Assembly: GCA_963971535.1 (NCBI GenBank)
Contig: OZ020591.1
Span: 18,400,823-18,464,822 of the forward strand
Direction: 5' to 3'
From: Notolepis coatsorum
Taxonomy: Eukaryota; Chordata; Actinopteri; Aulopiformes; Paralepididae
DNA length: 64,000 nt
The position numbers and the translations under genes were made by a program. The notes beneath the pieces were generated by a model that searched no databases, was not told where the DNA came from, and was given only the letters and a program-made list of their open reading frames with translations. Shown piece by piece: positions 55,847 to 64,000 of this stretch; positions within the stretch are counted from its first letter, which is position 1; every line of letters starts with the position of its first letter.

Positions 55847-55865
55847 TATCCGGTTCGAAGGACCA
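55847..55865 (-). other. Primer-binding site matching tRNA-Tyr 3' end
   Basis: Two bases inside the 5' LTR, the + strand reads tatccggttcgaaggacca. This equals the 3' end of vertebrate tRNA-Tyr (..ccggctcgaagga plus CCA) except for one base. The match is from known tRNA sequence; no search was run. Confidence 0.8.
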
Positions 55866-55867
55866 TT

Positions 55868-56609
55868 TGTAGTGAAGCTCTTGTGGTTAGGAAAGGTAGT
55901 CAACAACACGGGGTGTCTAGTCAGGACACGGGAGGCAGGAACGTTCTTTGATGAGTTTTATTATCAATGGTCAGACAGATGATGCACAGGCGATTTCTAC
56001 TTCTATTTGTGAGAGTGTGTGTGTGTGTGGTTCTACATGGGGAGGAAACAAAGACATCAGCGTTACTAGTACTCATTAATCAGTCTGTTATATACTATAC
56101 AATATACTGTTGCTACAAGTAACATAAACCTCACGAGTGGAATTACCAATGGGGATAAGCAGTGCTTTACCTATACTAGTTACAGGGATAAACTGTGCTA
56201 AACAGATACTAGATACTATACTCAACAACATAGATTATACCCAATAGGCTAGATTATCACTATAAACATACTGGTAAATTGCTTCCTAAACAGCTGGTAG
56301 AATTATAACATTAGTATAGGCCTTAACCATATAAATCACCAACAATAACTAAGCGTCCTCATCATACACATATTTAACACTTACTTGTGATCAGGGACGC
56401 ACACATGAACTGAAGGAATCTCTAAGCCCACTAGTATATATGGATGCTGGCTATCGACAGACATGTCTGAGGCATCCTGCTGCAGAACAGCAGAGCAGCC
56501 CCCCACAGCCTTTATGTCTGACTGAGAGGCGTCCCGCTGCAGAGCAGCAGAACAGCAGCACAGCACCCCACAGTCCTTATGTCTGCCCAGTCCTTGGGCC
56601 TTTTGTACA
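55868..56609 (-). repeat. 5' LTR of the BEL/Pao element
   Basis: 742 bp with the same termini as the other LTR. The minus-strand promoter would lie here, but no core element is certain. Confidence 0.93.
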
Positions 56610-57908
56610 GTGCGGCTACCGTTCTCCGTGACCATCATTACCACCGGTTCGTCGTATCTCTAGCTAGTGCACTTATCCAGGCTAGGCGGCCTAAACTCGC
56701 GCCACCACCCGAGGAGTCCTAGACGAGAACCGTTGGATATGTACACCGGAGAACCTACACCGGCGAATGCAGAGCCTTTTCCGGCTGGATTATATTGCTT
56801 TGGTACTGTGGCTGCTGGAGCAGAGAACCGTCTACCCCACTGCTGTGTGGGATCTACCCTGTGAGGAGCACCATCGAGCCCGCCTCTAGGACCACAGAGG
56901 CTGGCTAGCTTTCTTCCATGCTGTCGTGCATACTGGAGTATAGCTGTTGCTTTGTCTACGGACCAAGGGATTACTGCACTGGCTCCTGTATCTGGAGCCT
57001 CGTTATTCCGCGTTGATCCAGACTTTGCTCCCGAACATTCCTCTACCCTGCTGGCTTACAACCGGAGGGAACCCCTTAGTGTCTCCAGCTGACTACTAGT
57101 GTGCCTTATGTAATTCTTATGCTACAGGTGGCGTCAGTTATACCCATCTTACTATGCTCATGGACTTACGCTCTTGACTTACTTAAGTGTTCTTCGCCTT
57201 ACAAGCGCAATCATAATTCTCAATCTGTAACCTACCGTTGCTGCTCTAATAATAAATACCTCTAAATAGAACTTTCTTTGTCAAGCCGTATTCTTGTGTG
57301 GGTGTTCACCAGATATACCGTGTACTGTATGGCCAGTAATTAAAGTACATAACTAAGTAGTGGTTTAATGATACCATACTCTCAATACAGTCAGGGAATT
57401 GTACCCCTCAGTTACACACATACTCGGCACGTAAATATATAAAACAGCGCCGTGCAAGCTAATTAGCCTAGCAAGCCTTGTTGTTGAGTCCTACCTCTGG
57501 GTCTCCTTCCGGGTCTCCTTCGCTCTCGGCCATCTCCTTCACTGATTGGTTGTTAGTGCGTGTGCTCATATCCAAGCTTGGAAAATCGATATATCGAAAC
57601 TTTGCGACCACGTTTCATGTTTATTTCGAGGAAATAATTTATCGCGATAGTTATCGTTATCGTTTTATCGCCCAGCCCTACTGCATCAACTATACTACTT
57701 TAGTATTTCATACCACTTGATGTCCAAAACTCTAAACTATCCCTTTAAGGTGACACTTTCATCATCAAGTACCAGTGACAAGACATGTCTAACATAAAAA
57801 AAAAAAAACACTGCCAGCCAAACCTGTCATCTACAATTACTCTGGGGAGAGTGAACATTGTACTTTGCAAGACTCTTATTGTTACTGTTTTTTATCTGGT
57901 ATTTTTAG

Positions 57909-58053
57909 GCCACAGCCCCACTGATATCCAGTACAGTGGAGGAGATGGCGTCTTGCAGTCACCCCTCTCTGTTGGGACTAAAGGAAGTATCTGTCTGCTT
58001 GGTGGACTGCATTAAAACACCAGGACTTAAAGGAACTGTGAATGAAGGAGGAG
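57909..58053 (+). CDS. Small candidate first coding exon, open copy (block B)
   Basis: Acceptor ...tggtatttttag|gccac, ATG at 57945, 36 codons plus one base (phase 1), then donor ggag|gtaagg at 58053/58054. The peptide includes LLGLKEVSVCLVDCIKTPGL and ends in an acidic-looking GTVNEGG. VSVxLVDCxKT is a segment I associate with N-terminal exons of some fish C2H2 zinc-finger proteins; that is memory, not a search. No matching zinc-finger exon lies downstream within the window, so the rest of the gene, if it exists, is beyond 64000. Block A carries a frame-broken copy. Expression is unproven. Confidence 0.45.
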
Positions 58054-58497
58054 GTAAGGCTCTAAAGGGTAAATCCATCTTCAGTGTTCATACAGATGCT
58101 TGAAACAAATCATGCAAAGACAAGGCGATCGTTCAAACTATATCCCCAATTGTTTTATGCATGTTTTTCCATGATTCCATTACCATCATTTTCAAGGTGA
58201 CATAATACTGTGATGAATCTGAAGAAAATCTCCACATTCCAATAAATCTAACTTTATTTTAAACCTCACATGAAATGCAATTTTTTTTATTGTATAAGAT
58301 TTGCATTATATCACCAAAATAAATGGCCCATCAATCATTTACAGCCATTTCAATTTACAGCAATTTCCAATTCCCCATTACTACTAAATGGACCCTTGTC
58401 CCATTAAAACATAAGGAAAATGGAAAGTGGTCAATAACGCTGGCGCCAGAAATTAAAGATGGAAAAACAGCGTGGCAGTCAATGAGTTTAGCATAAT

Positions 58498-59240
58498 TTC
58501 TATTTCAATCTTTATTTAATCTCGAAAGAACATTTACAATTATGTCGAGAGGTACAATACATAATCCAAAAATAATATAGAAACAGAAAAGTAAATCATT
58601 TAAACAATTTAAATTAATTAAAACAAATAGTCGGCTATTATAGATTTAAACTGACCAATGGATACTCAAATGTTCAGTTTAAAGTGCTTTGCAAAAGATG
58701 TGTCGGGGGCACAGAAGCTAAAAGCAGATTTTCCTAATTCAGTGCAAACTCTGGGGACCTTAAGTGGCTTTATAGTAGAAGCAGCAGCATGTCTATAAAC
58801 TGTGTCCATAATCCAAAACAAATAGCTTCAACAACCCTCCTTCTGCTAAGCGTAGGAACATAGGATTAGTTTCTGTACAAAAAGTGGACCTTCTGTCGCA
58901 GATGACTTGCAAGGTTATCTACATGGCATTTAAATGTACATTTCTGATCAAGCCAGATGCCAAGGTATTTATATTCTTTAACTCTAAATAATAGACTCAT
59001 TCACAGTAGATGCAGTATATGCAAATGTTCACAGATGTTAGATGTTAGAGAAGAGCATGAACTTTGTTTGGTTTGAGTACCAGTTTAAGATTAACAAGCG
59101 TATTCTGCAAAGTATTAAATGAGAGTTGTACATTTTTAATGGGTAGGAGTTGTACAGAGTAAACAACACAATAGACGATAGTGTCATCCGCATAGAGATG
59201 ATCCTGACAATATAGGAGACAATATCATTCATATAAAATA
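58498..59240 (-). pseudogene. LINE reverse-transcriptase fragment, block B copy
   Basis: Same fragment as 12915-13660, with extra disabling changes: the YKYLGIWLD block is present near 58985 and the YADD region near 59185 (now MRMTLSS-type frame). Shared ancestry with block A. Confidence 0.7.
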
Positions 59241-59248
59241 TTAGGCAT

Positions 59249-59458
59249 TAGGGATGCCCCGATCACGTTTTTTGCCACCAATCACTGATCGTCTATGAGC
59301 CATATCGGCTGATACACTGCCGATACCGATCGTTTTTGGTTTTGTTATAGCAGCTGGCAGTATTATACTGTAGGTCTAACAGAGGCATTCTCAAAGTCCG
59401 GACTCCGGACTAAATGATCTAATCTAATCTTAGAAATTAAGTAAAGTGTACTTACTGG
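59249..59458. mobile_element. Left part of a hAT MITE (tagggatgccccgatc), block B copy
   Basis: Matches 13671-13880 and is cut by the next hAT insertion. Confidence 0.6.
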
Positions 59459-61071
59459 CAATGTTCCCCCTAAGGTGCGCCCGTGCACGCGCGTGCGCAC
59501 ATGGCCAAATGCTCCCGCGCACATCTGAAATATGTCGCACACAGAAACGTTTGTGTAAAAAAAAGAAAAAAAATGCGTTTGTTTGGATGCACGTAATTCT
59601 CATGTTCTGGGTTGGCTAGCTCTTGGATACCATCCAACCTATTGTGTGGCACCACAGAGAGACGTTTTAGTATCGGCGTCTGTGATTTGCCTAAACGTTT
59701 GGCCCTTCCTCAATCTGCAGCAGCCGACGCGGAAGTGAAAGCGTTAGGGAAAATATACACGCGGACGGGAGAGACGGTAAAATAATAATGACGACTACTA
59801 GTCGGCATCCTAAAAAAAACAAAGCTAACACGACTCACACCGCCGCCACCCAGCAAAAGTAAGGAGGAAAGTGCTCTCTTTTAAGACTGAATGGCTGGCA
59901 CAGTTTGTGCAAATAGACGGACAACATGTGCAACTGGGAGATGTTTTTTCTTTTTCGGAGGAGAAAGGAGTTCTCTGCAAAACATGTTGCGAGGCAAAGG
60001 TTTCAGGTGACTTTTCTGAAGGGAAAAAATGGGACGAATGGAAAATGGACTACCTCAAACGCCACCTTCTGAAAAACGCACCAGAATGCTGCTGGAATTT
60101 TACGGAGACGTAATAGGGTTGGAATCGGTGAGTTGCTGCTGCAGAATGAAGAGGAAAGACGCGACAGGAATGAGCAGTTGCAAAAGAACAGATCTGACAG
60201 CCAGCAAGTGAAAGTGCTCATTGACAATGTACTACTCGGCATACAAATGAACGCATCGATGCTGTCTGTTCAACAGATCCATGATCATGTGGCACAATAT
60301 GTGAGTATCCCAGAACACTGGCGGAGCAAGAACTATGCCTTTTGAGTTTGAAGTCAATCAATGCAATTGTACAGAATGAGACTATGTGCAATATTCAAAA
60401 TGCCCCGTTTCATACTTTGATAGTAGATGAGAGCACAGACATCACAGTGCACAAAATGCTAGTTCTGTATATAAAATACAGGGAGGAAAATGATGTCAAC
60501 TACAAAACTGAGTTTGGTGCCATCATTCAGTTAACGTCATGCACTGCTCCAGCTATTGTTGAGGCCATCACGCAGTTTTATTCCAAACATGAATTAGACA
60601 TGCAGAGAATGGTGATGTTGACCTCTGATGGTGCCTCAGTAATGTTAGGAAAGCACAATGGAGTTGCAGCTATATTGAGACGCCAAATACCACATCTCAC
60701 AGAACAACACACAGAGGACTTGGGCATTGATGATGCTTGGAAACATGTGCCTTTGATGCGAGAAGTGGAAACTCTTCTTAGAAGTGTATACAACATGTTC
60801 TCCCGGTCAGCAGTAAAGAAGGGCAGATTTGAGGAACTAGCAGAGGTCCTTGATGAGGATACACTGTCATTCAGGCCTTTGAATGAAGTGCGATGGCTGT
60901 CACGCAACCAAGCTGTAAATGCTGTTCTGAGAAACTACACTGTTCTTGAAGAATACTGCAGAAGAGTCTGTGATGAAGGAGATCCAGTGGCAAAATACTG
61001 CTACAAAAAGCTGAGTGATCCAAAGTACAAGGTTACACTCACTGCTCTTGGAGATGTTGTTGTGGAAAATG

Positions 61072-61412
61072 TGTATGGGGTGGACTAGTTTAATATAGGT
61101 CAACTAGCAGTGCTGAAAGACGGTCTGGCTGACGTTCTTAAAACAACTTGGACAGATGGACATTTCAGTACGGCACGTTGTGTGCTTGTAATCTCGTACA
61201 TCGTATCGCTTTCATATCTTGTTCTTTTCTCTCTTTCATACATACACAGCACACACACACAGACACAGCACACACACACAGACACACAGACACACACAGT
61301 CGCACAGACATACACACCGACACACACACACACACACACATTCCCTGTGACACAATACACACATACAATACACATACGTCTGTACGCAGACGCACACACA
61401 CACAGACACACA

Positions 61413-61459
<47 letters not shown>

Positions 61460-61836
61460 CTCACTCTCTCTTCAAATGTTCTTAATGTTTTACATCATAT
61501 CGTGTGTGTACATCATATCTTGTTTATCTCTCTTCATGTTCTTAATGTTCTTATCTCTCTCCGATGTTAAATCTACGTATCATCTTAATGTACGTCATGT
61601 CAGATCTGACATGATATGATACGTCATCATATCTGTCATGGGGGGGCAGGACTGAGAGGGGATTTAGGGGACAAGCAGAGGGATTGGGAGTGAGAGTGTT
61701 TTTTGTTCAAGCTGTGGTGATCCTCTGCTCGATCCATAGCTTTTGCTGTTAAGAACTTCTTTTCCTAAATAAATTACCTACTTGTTACAATTGGAAATAT
61801 CGTCTCCTGCTGTGTTAAACAACCATCAGCCACAAC
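61072..61836 (+). mobile_element. Insertion in hAT transposase, probable solo LTR
   Basis: Flanked by aatg (or aatgt) at 61068 and 61837. About 765 bp, starts tgtatggggtgg, contains a CA microsatellite, and has an aataaa at about 61763 followed by a U5-like end '...cagccacaac'. Lack of a clean CA end keeps the LTR call tentative. Confidence 0.45.
61243..61458. repeat. CA microsatellite
   Basis: Imperfect (CA)n/(CACAGA)n; frames across it are artefacts. Confidence 0.95.
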
Positions 61837-62588
61837 AATGTATTGAGCGAGCTGGCACAACTCTGCCTTTCTCTCCAAAAATGTAACCTGACAGTGATGG
61901 AAGGGCATTGCCTTGCAAGAGCCAAGATCGAGAAGCTGCGTTCACAGTACCTGAATGATGCAGGGCCTCATTGGAGTGACCGGGTCAAAGAGGTGATGAG
62001 GGCCTCAGAAGCAGATGGGGATACTATTACCAGGGATATTATCCTGTTTATTCACAGCCTGTGTGATCACCTGGATGCTCGTTTTCCAGTGGAGGGTTTA
62101 AAAGAGTGGTCTGCGTTTGACATTGCAGCATTGAGTCCAGCCAACATCACTTTTGACTACGGAGCATCAGATCTTGCTGTGCTGGCAAAGAAATACCAGG
62201 CCATTCTCCTCCCAGAGTCTATGGATGCCATCAACCGTGAATATGCTGATTTAAAGTACATTGTGAGACACAAACTGAAACAAAATACAATCGGCACATT
62301 CTCACATATATGGTGGCTGCAACACTTAGATGTGAGGAGTTGAGCAACATCTCACAGCTTGTTGACATTTGTGGGACATTTCAAGCGTCCAGTGCAGACT
62401 GTGAAAGAGGGTTTAGCTTGATGAATCGTATCAAAACAACATCAAGAAATCGTCTTGAAGTGGAACATCTAGACGAGTTGATGCGAATCAAGTCAAGGCT
62501 GCAAGCAGACAGAGACGGTGCCACCACCATCAGCCTGGACAAGGTGCACAACCACTGGAGAACTGAGAAGGACAGACTGGAAAGATAA

Positions 62589-62837
62589 GGTAACCTATTA
62601 GTTCCTGATCAGATATGTGCGTGTTATACTGTCTGTCACTCATTAGGAATTATAATCTGAATCATTAAGAGCTTGTTTTTATTAGTTGTAGAACTGCTAA
62701 TATTAACATAATTTTGTTTAGTCATGTTTGTATTTTCTAGACCAAGACAGTTTCAAGACTACAGTATTAACAATCTGACGTTAGAAGATGATTAATTGCT
62801 AATTACTCTATTACTCTATTATTACTATTATATTCTA
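62589..62837. other. Non-coding sequence after the hAT transposase
   Basis: Likely the hAT 3' region; no terminus recognised. Confidence 0.35.
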
Positions 62838-63390
62838 CTCTGTTTCCCAGAAGAAGCGGACCAGACCAGAGGAGAAGTGGCTTCTGCTGACTTTGGATAA
62901 CTTTATTTTCTTTAACTTTATTCTTTAATTTTTTTGAGGAGCAGAGGGTAAACAAGTGACTATTTTCTGATGTGCAGGTGCACACAGACTAACAGAAATG
63001 ACTAAGAGCTAAGAGCCTATAAGACCAGACCAGAGGAGAAGAGCTGCCTTTGGATTATTTTATTTATTATTTTATTTTATTTATTTTTTTTCTGATGTGC
63101 AGTGTTCTGATGTGCAGGTGTTCTGATGTGCAGGTGCACACAGACTAACATAAAGGACTAAGTATGAACTAAGACTAGACCAGAGGAGAAGAGCTGCCTT
63201 TGGATTATTCTATTTCTTATTTTTTGAGGAACAGAGGAGTAAACAAGTGACTCTTTTCTGATGTGCAGGTGTTCTGATGTGCAGTGTTCTGATGTGCAGG
63301 TGTTCTGATGTGCAGTGTGCACACAGACTAACAGAAAGGACTAAGTAAGAACTAAGACCAGACCAGAGGAGTCTGGAAACAAGTGACTTT
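62838..63390. repeat. Tandem repeat, three units of about 170 bp with nested 14-15 bp units
   Basis: Each unit has 'gaccagaccagaggagaag', then 'ttctgatgtgcaggtg' in one to four tandem copies, then 'cacacagactaacagaaa'. Copy number of the small unit rises along the array. Confidence 0.85.
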
Positions 63391-63812
63391 TTTTTAATGA
63401 TGTGTATCTGAATAACAAAGGAGGAATGAATCAGAGGGGAAGGTGAGAGGTTTAGATGGAGAGAGAGAAGAGGGAGGGAGGATGTTGCTCTGTATGGTCA
63501 AATAAATATTTTATTAAGGAATATATGCCTTTTTGTATTATTTCTGTGTATCAGCAATATGTTGGACATTAAAGGTGCCATGCATTATAAATGTCATTTT
63601 TCAGTCTCTAGCATTGTATTATAGTAATAGGAGTTCGTATCAATGTGTTTTTGGGCCTAAATACTATATTGGCGAATTCCTCAGCTACAGCCCATCCCCT
63701 CTTTGCCTCTAGTAAATCAGGTCATGTTGATTTGACGACCTGGTGCACGTCACAGGGCGCTGTGGATAGATGCTCGCCCCCATTCTACCTAGACTAGACA
63801 GCGAGTGAAGCT
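63391..63812. other. Unassigned stretch, possible start of a MITE
   Basis: 'cattaaaggtgccatgcatt' at 63567 resembles a fish MITE start, but no partner is in the window. The rest is unremarkable. Confidence 0.3.
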
Positions 63813-64000
63813 GCGGGGCGAGAGGAAGAGAGAGCCGAGAGGGAGCCGAGAGAAAGGAAGAGAGAGGGAGAGAGAGGGGGCACTTGGGGGGGGGGGGGGG
63901 GGGGGGTCCGCGCGACACACACACACCTCCGAACGGGAGAGTGATAGAAAGAAAAAAAAGAAGAGAGAGGGAGGGAGGGAGAGAGAGGGGGCACTTGGGG
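63813..64000. repeat. GA-rich simple repeat with poly(G) and a direct repeat
   Basis: (GA)n-rich, a G run of about 20 at 63885-63907, and 'gagagggagagagagggggc' repeated at 63855 and 63973. Frames here encode low-complexity Leu/Ser only. Confidence 0.85.

Larger units (their letters stand above)
48877..56609 (-). mobile_element. BEL/Pao LTR retrotransposon, nearly complete
   Basis: Two LTRs, 5-bp duplication gtgcg (48872-48876 and 56610-56614), primer-binding site, gag, pol with protease, RT, RNase H and integrase, and a polypurine tract. It is antisense. Disruptions are a LINE-Q tail in gag and a change of frame near the gag-pol boundary. LTR similarity suggests recent insertion. Confidence 0.93.
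48340..57416 (+). mobile_element. Probable solo LTR, split by a BEL/Pao element
   Basis: Starts tgttac and ends gttaca, with the 5-bp duplication cacat (48335-48339 and 57417-57421). Own sequence (48340-48871 with 56610-57416) is about 1.34 kb, with an aataaa signal near 57250 and no coding frame, as expected for a solo LTR of a Gypsy- or ERV-like element. The internal region is gone. Confidence 0.6.
47824..57680. mobile_element. hAT MITE (tagggctgggcgatat ends) holding nested LTR elements
   Basis: Ends tagggctgggcgata and tatcgcccagcccta-like, with the 8-bp duplication ctgcatca (47816-47823 and 57681-57688); block A has a single ctgcatca at 12138. Own sequence is 47824-48339 and 57422-57680, about 775 bp. 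It includes a direct duplication of about 197 bp (from 48023 and 48220). Confidence 0.88.
47480..57747. mobile_element. TTAA MITE of block B (left end lost), split by a 9.9-kb nest
   Basis: Carries four units of the 55-bp repeat (47484-47705) and the right terminus at 57689-57747. The left terminus present at 11639 in block A is deleted here. Confidence 0.65.
47260..59458 (+). repeat. Duplicated block B (paralogous with 10948-13880)
   Basis: Same order as block A after removal of the insertion at 47824-57680. The left edge abuts a hAT right end, and the right edge is the hAT insertion at 59459 in the site 'cttactgg' that is intact at 13873-13880 in block A. Confidence 0.8.
59871..62588 (+). 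pseudogene. hAT transposase, frameshifted and split
   Basis: Pieces in order: 59871-60113 (WLAQFVQIDG, then Cys pair CKTC and KWDEWKMDYLKRHL, an N-terminal zinc-binding region); about 60115-60345 (LLQNEEERRDRNEQLQK...VLIDNVLLGIQ); 60342-61071 (FHTLIVDESTDI and TSDGASVMLGKHNG, which hold the first two catalytic aspartates of DUF4371-type hATs); 61837-62343 (LCLSLQKCNLTVMEG, FPVEGLKEWSAFD); 62310-62588 (SSADCERGFSLMNRIK, NRLEVEHLDELMRI, the hAT dimerisation region). Frame changes near 60110, 60345 and 62320, and an insertion at 61072-61836, abolish function. Confidence 0.85.
59459..62640 (+). mobile_element. Autonomous-type hAT element, decayed; right end not found
   Basis: Left terminus caatgttccccctaaggtgc at 59459, with 'cgcgcgtgcgcac' just inside as in a common fish hAT group, preceded by the putative target cttactgg (59451-59458). 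The transposase remnant fills 59871-62588. No inverted terminus or second cttactgg was seen up to 64000, so the right end is lost or outside. Confidence 0.75.

Noticed and set aside
55847..55865. tRNA-Tyr gene
   Set aside because: Only the 3' 19 bases match; position next to the LTR makes it a primer-binding site.
60342..61088. Domesticated host gene derived from a hAT transposase
   Set aside because: Several frameshifts and an insertion in the coding sequence argue for simple decay.

Overview
The window is vertebrate nuclear DNA, almost certainly from a teleost fish. The clues are a fish-type C2H2 zinc-finger gene with acidic 'IKEEQEELW' modules, a DANA/HE1-like tRNA SINE, several fish non-LTR retrotransposon (LINE) families, BEL/Pao retrotransposons, hAT elements with 8-bp target duplications, TTAA-bounded MITEs and long CA repeats. 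I cannot name the species. No bacterial genes, rRNA genes, CRISPR arrays or intact tRNA genes were seen.

Host coding content is small. One long terminal exon of a C2H2 zinc-finger gene (12 fingers) lies at 24431-26501 (+). A small candidate first coding exon, with splice acceptor, ATG and phase-1 donor, is present twice: frame-broken at 12363-12505 and open at 57909-58053. Both copies sit in a duplicated block (A 10948-13880; B 47260-59458). The 3' flank of the zinc-finger gene is also copied in inverse orientation at 31549-32690, so the window looks like part of a duplicating zinc-finger locus.

Layout. 1-6.5 kb: a tRNA-derived SINE and a Harbinger-like MITE holding a hAT MITE, which holds a long fold-back element. 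6.5-10.7 kb: a hAT element split by an antisense L1, itself split by another hAT MITE. 10.9-13.9 kb: duplicated block A. 13.9-24.1 kb: four TTAA-bounded MITEs, one expanded to 5.4 kb by nested insertions. 24.4-26.5 kb: the zinc-finger exon. 26.5-33.7 kb: SINEs, tandem repeats and LINE 3' ends. 33.7-38.5 kb: a rearranged BEL/Pao gag and a LINE with an inverted 5' part that carries a coding minisatellite. 38.5-47.2 kb: LINE remnants, TTAA and hAT MITEs and a second fold-back element. 47.3-59.5 kb: block B, which contains a nest of TTAA MITE > hAT MITE > solo LTR > BEL/Pao provirus-like element > LINE tail. 59.5-62.6 kb: a decayed autonomous hAT transposase element interrupted by a probable solo LTR. 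62.8-64 kb: tandem and GA-rich repeats.

The most informative signals are structural. Precise target duplications give the order of insertion. The BEL/Pao element has near-identical LTRs and a primer-binding site matching tRNA-Tyr. A LINE tail is mirrored in both arms of a fold-back element with a 9-bp target duplication. The first exon of the zinc-finger-like gene survives in one duplicate only. I found no convincing new biochemical system.
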